Origin: Nitrospira sp.
Lineage (GTDB): Bacteria; Nitrospirota; Nitrospiria; Nitrospirales; Nitrospiraceae
Length of the DNA: 64,000 bases
Assembly: GCA_005116955.1 (NCBI GenBank)
Contig: SWDI01000002.1
Span: 63,315-127,314 of the forward strand
Direction of reading: 5' to 3'
This document shows positions 1-11,308 of this stretch, piece after piece; position 1 is the stretch's first letter, and each line of letters starts with the position of its first letter. A program made the translations under genes and the position numbers. Under the pieces are notes generated by a model. It was not told the DNA's origin. It did not search any database and was given only the letters and a program-made list of their open reading frames with translations.

Positions 1-28
1 TAGTCAGCCTCGCCAGGCGGCAGACTAC

Positions 29-469
29 ATGGCTCGTGCTGCCGGAGCTCGCGGGATGCTCCATGAAAGTCTTCCGCCTCCGTATATTCCAAGACTTGCG
101 TCACGCCTCTATGCACAAGGGAAGAGCCCCGATGTGGCTATCGAGTTTCTCGAGGCGATGTTGTTACAGGCTACTGATCCATTAATTCGAGATCAGTTGC
201 ATCGCCGGATCAGACGGGTTGGGTTGGAGCGGGATCTGCAGATAATCGAACGAGCTGTTCAGCAGTATGAAAAGGCAAGGCAAAGAAAGCCTATGGCGCT
301 AAACGACCTTGTTTCCAGTGGCATGCTGAAGACAATCCCAGAGGAGCCCTACGGTGGGTCCTATGTCTTCGATCCCAAGACTGGTGAAGTCTCCAGTAGT
401 ACTCACAACGAGCGGATGCGCGCATATCGGGCATCGGATTCGATGGTTAGAAAGGGAGATGTGGAGTAG
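29..469 (+). CDS. Hypothetical protein, possibly the C-terminal part of a TPR-type protein (start uncertain, near window edge)
   Basis: ORF ends directly before the ABC transporter ATPase ORF; helical, TPR-like composition. Confidence 0.5.
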   Translation: MARAAGARGMLHESLPPPYIPRLASRLYAQGKSPDVAIEFLEAMLLQATDPLIRDQLHRRIRRVGLERDLQIIERAVQQYEKARQRKPMALNDLVSSGMLKTIPEEPYGGSYVFDPKTGEVSSSTHNERMRAYRASDSMVRKGDVE

Positions 470-1441
470 GTGCTTATGTCTACGATAGGCAACTCGATAC
501 TCAAGGCCGAAGGGCTCAGTAAGACTTTCAAAGTTGGGTTTTTGGGCCGATCGGTCACGGCAGTTCATGGTCTTGATCTTGACGTTCGTAAAGGGGAAGT
601 CTTTGGATTTCTCGGGCCTAATGGGGCCGGCAAGACGACGACGATCAAGATGCTGATGGGATTAATCTATCCCACGAGCGGGCAGGCCTGGCTCTTCGGT
701 CGCCCCATAGGGGATCAGGAGTCGAAGGCTCGGCTTGGGTTTTTGCCGGAATCTCCGTACTTTTATGATTATCTTACCGGCATTGAATTTCTCCAATTCT
801 ATGGTCATCTCTTCGGACTTCGTGGCGCGGCCTTAGGGAAACGTATTGATGAGTTGTTGGATCTCGTCGGGATGTCTCATGCCAGCCATCTGCAATTGCG
901 AAAGTTTTCCAAAGGGATGCTGCAGCGGGTGGGAATTGCCCAGGCACTCATCAACGACCCAGAATTGGTGGTATTGGATGAGCCGATGTCAGGTCTTGAT
1001 CCGATTGGGCGCAAAGAGATCAGGGACTTGATCCTGCGCCTGAAAGAAGCAGGGAAGACGATCTTTTTCAGTTCCCACATCCTGCATGATGCAGAACTGT
1101 TGTGCGATCGGGTTGCCATTATTCTTAAAGGTCGACAGGTGGCGTGCGGCCGTGTCAGCGACCTGATTGATGAAGGTGCGACTCACTCGGTCGAAGTTGT
1201 GATCGATGGGCTTGGTTCTGAGGGCCTGGTGCGTCTGCGTCAACTGGCTGATCGCGTCATTATTCAAGGCCCTCAGGTTTTGGCTGTGCTGCCAAGCCGC
1301 CAGCAAGTGGGGCAGGTTCTTGAGATCATCAGAGGAGCCAAAGCGACATTGGTTTCACTGACTCCACAGAAAGGATCACTTGAAGATTTGTTCATCCGAG
1401 AGGTCAAGAGCAAACAGCCGGAGTTGAGGGAAGCCGTATGA
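470..1441 (+). CDS. ABC transporter ATP-binding protein
   Basis: Walker A GPNGAGKTTTIKML, signature-like FSKGMLQRVGIAQAL, Walker B LVVLDEPMSGLDP. Confidence 0.95.
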   Translation: MLMSTIGNSILKAEGLSKTFKVGFLGRSVTAVHGLDLDVRKGEVFGFLGPNGAGKTTTIKMLMGLIYPTSGQAWLFGRPIGDQESKARLGFLPESPYFYDYLTGIEFLQFYGHLFGLRGAALGKRIDELLDLVGMSHASHLQLRKFSKGMLQRVGIAQALINDPELVVLDEPMSGLDPIGRKEIRDLILRLKEAGKTIFFSSHILHDAELLCDRVAIILKGRQVACGRVSDLIDEGATHSVEVVIDGLGSEGLVRLRQLADRVIIQGPQVLAVLPSRQQVGQVLEIIRGAKATLVSLTPQKGSLEDLFIREVKSKQPELREAV

Positions 1442-2199
1442 GAATTCTTTCTATCGCATTCAATACTTTTCGCGAAAACCTTCGCGAAAAACTGCTGTAC
1501 AATTTATTATTTTTTGCCTTGCTCATGATCGGGAGTTCGATCCTCCTCTCCAGAATCACGCTGGGTGATCACCATCGTCTGATTTTGGATCTTGGATTGG
1601 CCAGCATCAATCTGTTTGGCGTGCTCATCGCGATTTTCGTCGGGATTGGGCTTGTCAGCAAGGAAGTCGATCGAAAGACAATCTATACGATCGTGTCGAA
1701 GCCTATTCCTCGATATGAGTTCCTACTGGGCAAGTACTGTGGGTTAGTCATTACATTACTGGCAAATACAGTAGTGATGGTGGTTGGATTATTGATTGTG
1801 TTGCAGGTCATGGATGTGCCGGTCACCGGTTTGGTGTTTAAATCCCTGGCCCTCATCTTTTTGGAGTTGATGGTCATCACCGCCGTCGCCGTTCTCTTCT
1901 CGACGTTTACGAGTGCGACGTTGAGTGCCATTTTTACCCTGGCCGTATATGTGATCGGGCACTTGTCTGGTGACCTCAAGGAATTTGCGAAGAAACTAGA
2001 CGAAGTTAGCCAGATGGCCGTCAATGCCATTTACTATACGCTTCCGAATCTTGAGCGATTTAACCTCAAGGGGCATGTCATTCATCATCTTGATTTCGGT
2101 TTGACGGATATGGCTCTCACCTTGGCGTATGGGTTGACCTATGCGGCGTTTCTGCTCCTTCTGGCGAGTGTGATCTTCCAACGACGGGATTTTCAGTAA
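1438..2199 (+). CDS. ABC transporter permease (ABC-2 type)
   Basis: 4-bp overlap with the ATPase; multiple hydrophobic segments. Confidence 0.9.
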   Translation: MRILSIAFNTFRENLREKLLYNLLFFALLMIGSSILLSRITLGDHHRLILDLGLASINLFGVLIAIFVGIGLVSKEVDRKTIYTIVSKPIPRYEFLLGKYCGLVITLLANTVVMVVGLLIVLQVMDVPVTGLVFKSLALIFLELMVITAVAVLFSTFTSATLSAIFTLAVYVIGHLSGDLKEFAKKLDEVSQMAVNAIYYTLPNLERFNLKGHVIHHLDFGLTDMALTLAYGLTYAAFLLLLASVIFQRRDFQ

Positions 2200-2210
2200 C
2201 AGATCGAGAG

Positions 2211-2253
2211 GCCCTTCCTCATCGGGTACGTGCATGATGACGTGAGGAAGGGC
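2211..2253. terminator. Hairpin between convergent genes, possible bidirectional terminator
   Basis: GCCCTTCCTCA (2211-2221) pairs perfectly with TGAGGAAGGGC (2243-2253). Confidence 0.6.
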
Positions 2254-2298
2254 GAAGACTATCTTCTAAAGGTCAGATGAAGATGGATTCGATTAACC

Positions 2299-3990
2299 CT
2301 AGCTCGTGATGGCACCTTCCGAGGCGGACGAGACATGCCTAGCATATTTCCCCATCACACCCGAGGTGTAGCGTGGCACCGGTGGTTTGACCTTCTTCAG
2401 CCGAGAGGTGATTTCTTTCTGCGAGAGGGCCACATCCAAACGGCGTTTGGGAATATCGAAGGTAATCGTGTCGCCGTTCTTGACGGCTGCGATGGGCCCG
2501 CCCTTCGCCGCTTCAGGGGCGACATGGCCGGCCATCAATCCATGGGTGGCGCCTGAGAATCGGCCATCGGTGAGCAGGGCCACGGAATCGCCGAGGCCGG
2601 CGCCCACGATGGCAGCCGTCACGCCCAACATCTCGCGCATGCCTGGCCCTCCAGACGGACCTTCATACCGAATGACGACGACATCACCAGGCTTGATCTG
2701 CCCCGCCTTGACTGCCACGAAGGCATCCTCCTCCCGCTCATAGACCTTCGCCCGTCCCTGGAACTTGGTCATCGAATGGCCGGCAACCTTGACGACACAA
2801 CCTTCCGGCGCCAAATTACCCTTCAGAATGACCAGACCGCCTGTCGGTTTGATGGGGGAGGCGAGGGGACGCAAGACTTGTTGTCCTGGCGTTTCACGAG
2901 CGTTCACTGCTTCTTCACCGATCGTTCGACCGGTGACGGTGGGCTGATTCCCATGAAGGAGCCCGGCCTCCAGCAATCGTTTGGCCACCAGAGTTGTGCC
3001 ACCTGCTGCGTAGAGATCGGCGGCAGCAAATCGGCCCCCTGGTTTGAGGTCGGCCAGCAGAGGGACCTTGCGATTGATCTTGTCGAAGTCGTCGATACTC
3101 AGCTTGATCCCGGACTCGCGGGCAATGGCGAGGAGATGCAGGACGGCGTTCGTCGAGCCTCCGGTCGTGGCGACGGCGGCGATGGCATTCTCCAATGACT
3201 TTCTGGTGATAATCTGGCGAGGGCGCAGATTCTGCTTCACGAGCTCCATCACCATCTTGCCGCATTCAAAGGCGACATCATCTTTCCGTCCGTCCATGGC
3301 GGGCACTCCATTGAGGCCCATCGGTGAAATACCAAGGAATTCAAACGCAATGGCCATCGTATTGGCGGTGAATTGACCCCCACACGCTCCAGGCCCCGGG
3401 CACGCGTGATCTTCCAAGTCTTTCAGCTCGGCGTCGGTCATCTTTCCTGACGCATGTTTGCCGACTGCTTCAAAGACATCCTGAATGGTCACATCATGTC
3501 CTTGAAACTGTCCCGGCATGATCGAGCCGCCATACAGCATGAGCGACGGCAGGTTCAACCGAGCGAGAGCCATGACGGTTCCGGGAATTGTCTTATCGCA
3601 TCCGGATAGGGCAACGACGGCATCGAACAAATGTCCACGTGCCACGAGCTCGATCGAATCCGCGATAACCTCGCGGCTGATCAGCGACGCCTTCATCCCT
3701 TCTGTTCCCATCGAGATCCCATCGGATACCGCAATCGTGTTGTACTCGATTGGAGTCCCGCCGGCGGCTCGAATTCCCGCTTTCACTCGCTCGGAAAGCC
3801 GTCGCAAGTGAAAATTGCAGGGCATGACCTCGATCCAGGTATTGGCCACGCCAACGAGGGGTTTCGACAGGTCATCGTCCGTAAAACCCACGGCTTTTAA
3901 CATGGCCCTCGCCGGCGCGCGGCCGGCTCCAACGAGGAGATCATGACTCTGGAGCTTCATTGCTTTTTTCATCGGTCTTTGTGGCTCCAT
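2299..3990 (-). CDS. ilvD: Dihydroxy-acid dehydratase
   Basis: Full-length [49 protein letters not shown] motifs. Confidence 0.96.
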   Translation of the reverse strand: MEPQRPMKKAMKLQSHDLLVGAGRAPARAMLKAVGFTDDDLSKPLVGVANTWIEVMPCNFHLRRLSERVKAGIRAAGGTPIEYNTIAVSDGISMGTEGMKASLISREVIADSIELVARGHLFDAVVALSGCDKTIPGTVMALARLNLPSLMLYGGSIMPGQFQGHDVTIQDVFEAVGKHASGKMTDAELKDLEDHACPGPGACGGQFTANTMAIAFEFLGISPMGLNGVPAMDGRKDDVAFECGKMVMELVKQNLRPRQIITRKSLENAIAAVATTGGSTNAVLHLLAIARESGIKLSIDDFDKINRKVPLLADLKPGGRFAAADLYAAGGTTLVAKRLLEAGLLHGNQPTVTGRTIGEEAVNARETPGQQVLRPLASPIKPTGGLVILKGNLAPEGCVVKVAGHSMTKFQGRAKVYEREEDAFVAVKAGQIKPGDVVVIRYEGPSGGPGMREMLGVTAAIVGAGLGDSVALLTDGRFSGATHGLMAGHVAPEAAKGGPIAAVKNGDTITFDIPKRRLDVALSQKEITSRLKKVKPPVPRYTSGVMGKYARHVSSASEGAITS

Positions 3991-4619
3991 TACTGTACAG
4001 ACATATTGCTTGGTGGTGCAGGGGCTGCCTCATGGGGGTTCTTGCCGTGGGGAGTGGCACCATGGGGATTCGTACCGTAGGGCATCACGCCTCCATGTGG
4101 AGTGCCATGGCCCTTGGGCAGGTCCATCATCTTGGCGTGCTCGGACTGTTCCTTCGCCCGTTGTTCCGGAGTCAGCAAGCCCATCACATCGCGGCGTGTC
4201 TTGATGGAGGTCATCCGTAACCCGATTTGCAGATCTTCGCTTTGTCTCAGCTTGGTTTCGATCGCGGCGAGGTCGGACTGGTCATTGTCGGTCAGCGCCT
4301 TCAGCTCGCGCTCCGCGATTTGGATGTCGGCTTCGGCCTTGATCCGTGCTTTGTCAAGAGTGAGCTGGATGTCTTTCAGCTTGGCGACCTGATCCGCTGT
4401 AAGCCCGATATTTTTTTCGTGTTTCAAAAGATGTCGGAGCAGGTGGCCGGTGCCGCTATGCATTGTTCCCTTGCCATAGCCATGGGCACTCCCGCCGCCG
4501 TGCCCCCCTCCGGCATGACCATAACTCGGATCATTGGCCCACAGACTTGGTGTGTTCACCATGAACAGACATGCCGACGCGACGACAACAGCCACTGTCG
4601 TCTTTGTGAGAGAGATCAT
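3990..4619 (-). CDS. Periplasmic Spy/CpxP-like protein with His/Gly-rich ends
   Basis: Signal peptide [65 protein letters not shown] and [10 protein letters not shown] helices. Confidence 0.7.
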   Translation of the reverse strand: MISLTKTTVAVVVASACLFMVNTPSLWANDPSYGHAGGGHGGGSAHGYGKGTMHSGTGHLLRHLLKHEKNIGLTADQVAKLKDIQLTLDKARIKAEADIQIAERELKALTDNDQSDLAAIETKLRQSEDLQIGLRMTSIKTRRDVMGLLTPEQRAKEQSEHAKMMDLPKGHGTPHGGVMPYGTNPHGATPHGKNPHEAAPAPPSNMSVQ

Positions 4620-4723
4620 GAATTCCTCCTTGGTTGAGAGGCCCTGGAGTCGAAGATTGCCATAGCAGTCCGCGTAACGCAAGCGAGGGGCTTGCCGTTG
4701 CCGAGGTCGATCACGTTTCAGAT

Positions 4724-5782
4724 TCAACGCCGTCGGGCGCTCGCGAGAAGTTCCGTGCGCGGGTCCGAATGTTGCTGTTTGCTCAATCGTTCGTACAATA
4801 CCCGTTCGTCTTCGCTGATCCCGGACGGCATGACAATTTGCAACGTCAGGAACAGATCGCCATGCCCGCCTGTGGCCGAGGGAAGCCCCTTCCCCTTGAG
4901 TCGGAGTTTCCCGTCGGCCTTGCTGCCCGGTGGAACCTTGACCTTCACCGGTTCCACTAAGGTTGGCGCAGTCACCTCAGCCCCGAGCATGGCTTCCCAA
5001 GGATAGACGGGCAGGGTGACATGCAAATCCGAGCCTTGCCGGCGAAAGATAGGATCGGAGGGAATGACCACATGCAGATATAAGTCCCCGCGTTTTCCGC
5101 CATGAGCTCCAGGCTGGCCTTTTCCGGCAACCCGAACTCGTGTTCCGTCTTGCACGCCAGCCGGGATCCGCACTTCAATGGTCTTGGATTCGGTTGTCAC
5201 CCCGGTACCCTGACAGCTTATGCACGATCGGCTACGCACGGTGCCGCTTCCTTGACAGGTCGAGCATGTCCGAGGCTCACGCAGATTCACGCGCCGAGTG
5301 ACACCGGTGAGCACCTCGCGCAGTCCCAACTGGACGTCGGTTTCGAGGTCCTCTCCCGGCATTCCAGCTCCACTGCGTCCGGCTCCTTCGCGGCCGCGGT
5401 TCCCAAAGAGGTTTTCGAAAAAATCGGAGAATTGCTCGCTCCCGGCTCCGCCGCTTCCTGGACGGCTGGAGCCTCCATCGGAGCCCCATGGTCCGCCAAA
5501 CCCTTGTCCTCCGCTCTGCTGACGAGCTTTCTCGAATGCTTGCGCTTGTTCCCAGTCGGCTCCGTACTGGTCATACTTCTTCCGCTTCTCCGGATCGGTC
5601 AGGACTTCCTGCGCCTCATTGAGCTCTTTAAATTTCTTTTCCATCTCGGCCTTCTTCGCCCCGGCATGGAGATCGGGATGGTACTGGCGGGCGAGCCGGC
5701 GATAGGCTTTCTTGATGTCGTCGGGCGAAGCCGTGCGCGGGAGGCCGAGCACCTGATAGTAGTCGCGTGGGGTCGTTGCCAT
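4724..5782 (-). CDS. J-domain co-chaperone (CbpA/DnaJ-like) with two CxxCxGxG motifs
   Basis: J-domain [39 protein letters not shown] and CISCQGTG; DnaJ C-terminal domain. Confidence 0.9.
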   Translation of the reverse strand: MATTPRDYYQVLGLPRTASPDDIKKAYRRLARQYHPDLHAGAKKAEMEKKFKELNEAQEVLTDPEKRKKYDQYGADWEQAQAFEKARQQSGGQGFGGPWGSDGGSSRPGSGGAGSEQFSDFFENLFGNRGREGAGRSGAGMPGEDLETDVQLGLREVLTGVTRRVNLREPRTCSTCQGSGTVRSRSCISCQGTGVTTESKTIEVRIPAGVQDGTRVRVAGKGQPGAHGGKRGDLYLHVVIPSDPIFRRQGSDLHVTLPVYPWEAMLGAEVTAPTLVEPVKVKVPPGSKADGKLRLKGKGLPSATGGHGDLFLTLQIVMPSGISEDERVLYERLSKQQHSDPRTELLASARRR

Positions 5783-5920
5783 ACGTGATTTTAGAAGATG
5801 AGAAACATTATCTTGTTCAGCTTACGGAGTGTAGATCTGGTTTGCAAGGGCCGAACGGATCAGCAAGAAGTCGAAGTTTTCTCCCGTGCCATGAGCCTAG
5901 ATTGAGTGCAGATTTCGCAT

Positions 5921-6006
5921 CCTCACCACGGCAGCGCAGCAGGCCCTCATGGCCCTGGCACGAGCCAATATCCTGGCCCTCAGCCCGACTTAGCCGGAGA
6001 TTAGGG
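5921..6006 (+). repeat. Truncated copy of a MITE-like element (86 bp, one terminus)
   Basis: Identical, in inverted orientation, to 16072-16157; ends with terminal repeat ACTTAGCCGGAGATTAGGG at 5988-6006. Confidence 0.85.
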
Positions 6007-6496
6007 GCCCGGCTATGGACTTGCCATTGCTGCCGCCACCATGGTGGGCCAAAGCATTGGAGCCGGCAAGTATACGAGGGCGAAACTCGAAAACTGGGAA
6101 GCCAATCGGCTGGCCATTATGATCATGACCGGTATGGGAATCCTCTTTTTCTTCTTTCCATACACGTTGCTTCGTGCGTTCACAACCGATGACGCGGTGA
6201 TCGAGCTCGGAACGACGTTTTTAAAGATTGTTGCCTTACTGCAAGTGCCGCTAGCCCTTACCATGGTGTTAGCTGGGTCGCTGCGGGGCGCCGGCGACAC
6301 CCGCTTCATCATGGGTGCCACGATGATTGGTATGTGGGGTGTCCGCGTGCCCTTGGCACTGGTCGCGGCCCTCTGGCTCCGCCAGTCCGTCTCATTCATC
6401 TGGGCAGCAATGATCGCGGACTGGACTGTGCGGATGGGGCTCTTACTTTGGCGCTATCAGTCCGAGCGCTGGCGGCAGATTCAGGTGATTCGATGA
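6007..6496 (+). pseudogene. 5'-truncated MATE-family efflux protein
   Basis: Frame reads GYGLAIAAATMVGQSIGAGKYTRAKLENWEANRLAIMIM...LAGSLRGAGDTRFIMGATMIGMWGVRVPLAL, typical of the C-terminal half of MATE transporters; N-terminal half missing. Confidence 0.8.
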
Positions 6497-6602
6497 GGAG
6501 CACGTCGCGAGCAAGTATTTCTGTTTCGGGAGAGTGCACGACTGCCATCTCTACCGGTGCGATTCCTGTTCTCGGCCTCGACTGTGACCGGCGAGCTATG
6601 GA

Positions 6603-7541
6603 CTATTTCCCAGTTTGAGTGAGTGTTTCTGGAACTTGCCCTGGCTGTCCCCAAGAAATCGTCCGATGGGGAAAGGGAATCTCAATGCCTTTGGCATCGA
6701 ACGTCTTCTTGATCCGCCGGTTCATTTCCCGTCCAATCCGCCATTGTTGACTGGGTTGGGTCTTGAGACGGCACCGGATGATCACGGCGGACTCATCGAA
6801 GCGATCGACCCCGAGCATTTCCAGCGGTTCCAGGATGTCCGGGGCGTACAACGGATCGGTCTGCAAATCCTCTGCGATTTCGATGAGGACAGCCATGACG
6901 CGATCTACGTCTTCCCGATAGGCCACGCCGACGTCAAGGACGGAATAGGAGTAGCCTTTCGTCATGTTCTTCACTCGGTCCACGATCCCATTCGGCACGA
7001 TGTGCACATTGCCGGACACGTCGCGCAGCGTGATGGTGCGTAGCTTGATCTCTTCGACCACGCCACTCACGCCGGCCACCTCGACGATATCCCCCACGCT
7101 GATGGAATCCTCCAGTAGGATGAAGAACCCCGAGATCACGTCTTTCACCAAACTCTGAGCGCCGAAGCCGATTGCTAATCCGCCTAAACCGGCGGCAGCC
7201 AGCAGTGGTTTGAGGTCGATCCCGATCTCGGATAAGATCATCATGGTTCCTACAGCCAGAATGAACACGCGCGCCACGTCGCGCAGCACATGTGTGAGCG
7301 TGTCGGCCCGTCGACGCTGTGCCGGACTCGGCAAAGTGCCTTCGTACAGATTTCGCAGACGCTTCAGAACCTGTTTTGTAATCACGAGCAGGAGCACCAT
7401 GGTCACACCGACGAGCAACACACGAATCCCCGACCCCATCCCCCACTCAATGAATCGTTCCATCAACCGCGTCACCCATCGCTCTTGCATCATGCGCCCT
7501 CCTCCTCGACGATTCGCTTCGTTCTCATGGATTATGTTCAC
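6603..7541 (-). CDS. MscS-family mechanosensitive ion channel
   Basis: GLGGLAIGFGAQSLVKDVISGFFILLEDSISVGDIVEVAGVSGVVEEIKLRTITLRD. Confidence 0.93.
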   Translation of the reverse strand: MNIIHENEANRRGGGRMMQERWVTRLMERFIEWGMGSGIRVLLVGVTMVLLLVITKQVLKRLRNLYEGTLPSPAQRRRADTLTHVLRDVARVFILAVGTMMILSEIGIDLKPLLAAAGLGGLAIGFGAQSLVKDVISGFFILLEDSISVGDIVEVAGVSGVVEEIKLRTITLRDVSGNVHIVPNGIVDRVKNMTKGYSYSVLDVGVAYREDVDRVMAVLIEIAEDLQTDPLYAPDILEPLEMLGVDRFDESAVIIRCRLKTQPSQQWRIGREMNRRIKKTFDAKGIEIPFPHRTISWGQPGQVPETLTQTGK

Positions 7542-7546
7542 AGCGC

Positions 7547-8782
7547 TTACGGAGCCTGTGGTCCCTCTCCCAGCACGCGGTTGATCGTCAAGCCCTGCAC
7601 CAGGATCGAGAAGACGACGACAGCATACGTGATCGTTACGAGTGCATCACGCGACGAACCAGGCGGCAGTGAAAGGGCCAGCGCTACGGAAATGCCGCCG
7701 CGCAGGCCGCCCCAGGTTAAAATCCTGATCGTCTTCTCATTGAACTCGCGCACAACACTCAACCCTTTGACTTGGAGCACCACAGTGATCCAGCGTGCCG
7801 CCAGCACCAAGGGAATGGCCACGAGTCCGGCGATCAGATAGGGTTGTTGGAAACTCAGTACAAGCACTTCCAATCCGATCAGCACGAACAAAACTGCATT
7901 CAACAACTCGTCCAACAATTCCCAGAAGTTATCGAGATGCTCCCGTGTCGTTTCCGACATGGCCCATTGCCGCCCATGGTTTCCGATGAGCAGCCCCGCC
8001 ACCACCACGGCGATGGGGCCGGAGGTGTACAACAGATCCGCCAACCCGAAGCTACCCATGACCAGCGCCAGGGTAATGAGAATCTCGACTTGGTAATTAT
8101 CGACCGAGCGGAGCATCCGATACGCGATGTACCCTAAGGCGAGCCCGAGCGCTGCTCCACCGAGCGCTTCCTCCGCGAAGAGTACCAGCACGTCGGTCAC
8201 TCGCACCGTCTCTTTCGGAACGAGATTCAAAACGACCAGAAATATCACGACGCCCACACCATCGTTGAAGAGAGACTCCCCGACGATCTTCATTCCCAGT
8301 GCCTTGGGTAAGCGGGCTTGCCTGAGGACTCCCATGACGGCGATCGGATCGGTTGGCGAAATCAACGCCCCAAACAGCAGGCAATAGAGAAAGGGCAGCG
8401 GTAGGCCGACGAGAGCAAACACCACATAGCTAAGCCCCCCGATCAGCAGGCTCGAGAGGATCGTCCCGATGACCGCCAGAGTGCCGATCACCCATTTGAG
8501 ATCCAGCAGCTCGTCCAGTTTGACATGCAACGCGCCAGCAAACAGCAAGAACCCCAGCATGCCATGCATCAGCGCTTCGTTGAAATCGATGGCGCCGATG
8601 AACCGTTGTGCCTCAGCCTCCACGCCGAATCCCAACTTGCCGAGCGCCAGCAGAATCAGCGAGAACACCAGCGCCACCGCCATCAGCCCGATCGTCATCG
8701 GTAATTTCAGCAGCCGGTGGTTCACATAGCTGAACAGGGCCGCCAAGCAAATGAGGATGGTGAGGGTGTGAATCAGTGTCAC
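7547..8782 (-). CDS. Na+/H+ antiporter, CPA1 family
   Basis: [51 protein letters not shown]. Confidence 0.92.
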   Translation of the reverse strand: MTLIHTLTILICLAALFSYVNHRLLKLPMTIGLMAVALVFSLILLALGKLGFGVEAEAQRFIGAIDFNEALMHGMLGFLLFAGALHVKLDELLDLKWVIGTLAVIGTILSSLLIGGLSYVVFALVGLPLPFLYCLLFGALISPTDPIAVMGVLRQARLPKALGMKIVGESLFNDGVGVVIFLVVLNLVPKETVRVTDVLVLFAEEALGGAALGLALGYIAYRMLRSVDNYQVEILITLALVMGSFGLADLLYTSGPIAVVVAGLLIGNHGRQWAMSETTREHLDNFWELLDELLNAVLFVLIGLEVLVLSFQQPYLIAGLVAIPLVLAARWITVVLQVKGLSVVREFNEKTIRILTWGGLRGGISVALALSLPPGSSRDALVTITYAVVVFSILVQGLTINRVLGEGPQAP

Positions 8783-8976
8783 GAGCAGTCTTCCTTTTCG
8801 ATTTCAGGCTTCCGCATGGTCATCTTGTCTCATCTCGACGGAAACGTCTGCTTTCGGTCTCCGACCGGACATTCTGGTCTGTCGCGGTGATGTCGTAAAC
8901 GACTGGGTGCCCAGCGTCTTCGCAGAACCACGAGAGGGCAAGAGCGAACTTGGGGTTTTCTTGACTACTGACGTGC

Positions 8977-9330
8977 TCAGTTCCGCTTCTGGGATCTCTT
9001 CGGCTTGAACTTTTCTTCTTCCACATCGATGACCGCTCCAGTTTCGGCGTCGATATGGACTTCCATGACTTTTTTCTCAGCCGTGACGACTTCGACTTCC
9101 CAGATCAACCGGTCATGCCTCTGTTCAAGCTCGGCTTCAATGACCGTACCTGACACTTTCTCCCGCGCCGTTGTGACGGCCTCATTGATCAATACTTTTG
9201 CTGCGGCTGCCTTCTCAACTTTATTTGGCTCTCCAAATGCCGAGCCAGCCTCCATCATGAAGCCGGCTGTCAATACGAGTGCGGCCAGCGTGAACCTTGT
9301 ACCAACTTCCTTGCACACGACTTCCTCCAT
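8977..9330 (-). CDS. PepSY-domain protein, probably exported
   Basis: RLIWEVEVVTAEKKVMEVHIDAETGAVIDVEEEKF. Confidence 0.75.
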   Translation of the reverse strand: MEEVVCKEVGTRFTLAALVLTAGFMMEAGSAFGEPNKVEKAAAAKVLINEAVTTAREKVSGTVIEAELEQRHDRLIWEVEVVTAEKKVMEVHIDAETGAVIDVEEEKFKPKRSQKRN

Positions 9331-9686
9331 GACGTGACTGTGAAATTCAAGATGATGCAGCTATCACTCTCGTTAGAGCCGTCCTCGCAACGTTTGCCTG
9401 GTCCTCTCGATGTAGTCTCGGCGTGTCGTATCAATCTCACTCGGTCTCGTCCTCACGATGCAGCCACACCCAGAATCGGGGCCAATGTACAGTGAGCCGA
9501 GCAGTGGCGCTCGAAAGAATACAAAGTTAGCAATTTCTATTTCGAAGTGCTTCATTCGAAGCAGCATGGAACCTCCACGACCTTATAGCAAGTTTCACGT
9601 CCCACACATTGTGTGAGTTGTGCAACGGACACACGTGAACGTCTCGTAAAAAAACGTACATTAGCTCGATGGGATGCGAACGAAGG

Positions 9687-9980
9687 CTACCCTTGAGGAG
9701 GGTGAAAGACTGCGCTTAACACAATCGGAAGAGGAGCTGCTGGTTGGAAACTCACCGAGAAACTGGAATGGCTTGGCTGTCCTGGTTTCGGAATGATGGG
9801 AGGAATTGAAAAGTCTTCAGAGAGCGATTCCACCGGCGTATCCGAGATGAGGAGACCCAATAGCGTGACCGGAGCTCCCAGCAGTTGGGACACCACGCAG
9901 AGACAGACGAAGCAGATGAGCACGGCTGTGGCTTTTCCATCAAACACACCGTGACATATCTCTCTATCAGAGGGACGCAT
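9687..9980 (-). CDS. Hypothetical small membrane/exported protein
   Basis: Internal start MRPSDREICHGVFDGKATAVLICFVCLCVVSQLLG; single hydrophobic segment. Confidence 0.4.
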   Translation of the reverse strand: MRPSDREICHGVFDGKATAVLICFVCLCVVSQLLGAPVTLLGLLISDTPVESLSEDFSIPPIIPKPGQPSHSSFSVSFQPAAPLPIVLSAVFHPPQG

Positions 9981-10079
9981 GGCACGTACTATACTCAAGC
10001 ACGGACTCGTGGGCAAGAGTAGTTCGTAAGGTTCTCTGCGAACTGGATCGGCTGGAGCACCATTCTGCACTCAAGTTAC

Positions 10080-10442
10080 TTATGTCATTCGCTGATCTGA
10101 CCAGGCATAGGTTGCGCCGAAACAGAGCCCAGCCACCGCTGCTTGGATGAAGGCGTCCTCCGTATAAATGGCAATAGACCACCAGACAATGGCAGCTATG
10201 AGACCTGATACTCCTCCAAGTAGAACCTTGCCTCCTGCAAGTTTTAGCCAGTCGGTGAAGGATACCCATGCACTCATGTATACGACGCCAGCGGCAATCG
10301 ATGCCCACAGATACATGAGATCACGATTGAAAAACCAGACTTGGATCGCTCCCGCGATCGTGCCAAGAATGATCCCCGTGATCGCTCTTTTTACTAAGGT
10401 GGAATAGTGAAACGTTGAATCGGACAATCTATCCTCCTTCAT
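10080..10442 (-). CDS. Hypothetical membrane protein
   Basis: ORF with several hydrophobic segments. Confidence 0.6.
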   Translation of the reverse strand: MKEDRLSDSTFHYSTLVKRAITGIILGTIAGAIQVWFFNRDLMYLWASIAAGVVYMSAWVSFTDWLKLAGGKVLLGGVSGLIAAIVWWSIAIYTEDAFIQAAVAGLCFGATYAWSDQRMT

Positions 10443-10497
10443 GCATCCAAGCTTCGTTTCATAATATAAGTTCGCCGAGTGCTGGCGTTAGAACCAA

Positions 10498-11262
10498 TTA
10501 ATAGAGCCACACTTGCCCGCCGGATCGTAACGCGACACCTGTCTGGGGCGTGACCTGCTCCATGCCAAACATCCAGCGGCGCTCGGGACGCATGAAGTAC
10601 AATTTCACGCTCTCAATGGTTGATCCACGGCCCGACTTCCCCTCAGGCTGAGTTCCGAGAATCTCCTGCCAGGCTGAACGCCATTGGGAGGGGCGCACGT
10701 GGATAGGATCGAACCCATACCACGCAGGATTAAGCCTGAAGAACCTAGTCCCATACGACGCAGACAGCTGAACCAGCCCTTCGTTCACACGCCCGGCTCT
10801 TTCGATGACCTCAGTGAGGGAAAGGCGACAAGATGGCGATAGTACGGACCGAAATGCCAAAAACTTACTATTCGAGAGGCGCCGGATACTGGCAAGCGGC
10901 AAGTCAGTGAGTACGATGTCGTTTGTGACCGTCCTAAGACGGACGAGTGCCTCCTCGACCCATCCCAACGTTCGCTCGACGGAAAAGCCATACAGGACAT
11001 CATTGCCGACATCTGTCACAAGCCCCCTGGTGGTCATCGGAGGACGAGACGCCAATTCAGTCCATAAGCTCGATTTGAGGATGCTGGGTAATGTCCGAAA
11101 CATAAAGTTGCTCGGAGCTCCATACGATCGTCCATGACCGAGTGCCGCCAGTACTTCGACGTCCGGTCCCCACACCGATCGAGACGTCGAGACGATGGTC
11201 TGGAAACCACGTGTCAGGTTGCTGGCGCCAAGCGCAACGACGCGACCGACCTCAGGAGGCAT
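10498..11262 (-). CDS. Hypothetical protein, possibly SGNH-hydrolase-like
   Basis: N-terminal VVALGASNLTRGFQ and later VTDVGNDVLYGF; tentative. Confidence 0.55.
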   Translation of the reverse strand: MPPEVGRVVALGASNLTRGFQTIVSTSRSVWGPDVEVLAALGHGRSYGAPSNFMFRTLPSILKSSLWTELASRPPMTTRGLVTDVGNDVLYGFSVERTLGWVEEALVRLRTVTNDIVLTDLPLASIRRLSNSKFLAFRSVLSPSCRLSLTEVIERAGRVNEGLVQLSASYGTRFFRLNPAWYGFDPIHVRPSQWRSAWQEILGTQPEGKSGRGSTIESVKLYFMRPERRWMFGMEQVTPQTGVALRSGGQVWLY

Positions 11263-11308
11263 ACCCAGCCATCAGAGTGTGTGTGACCGTGGGCTGAAGG
11301 CAAGCTCT

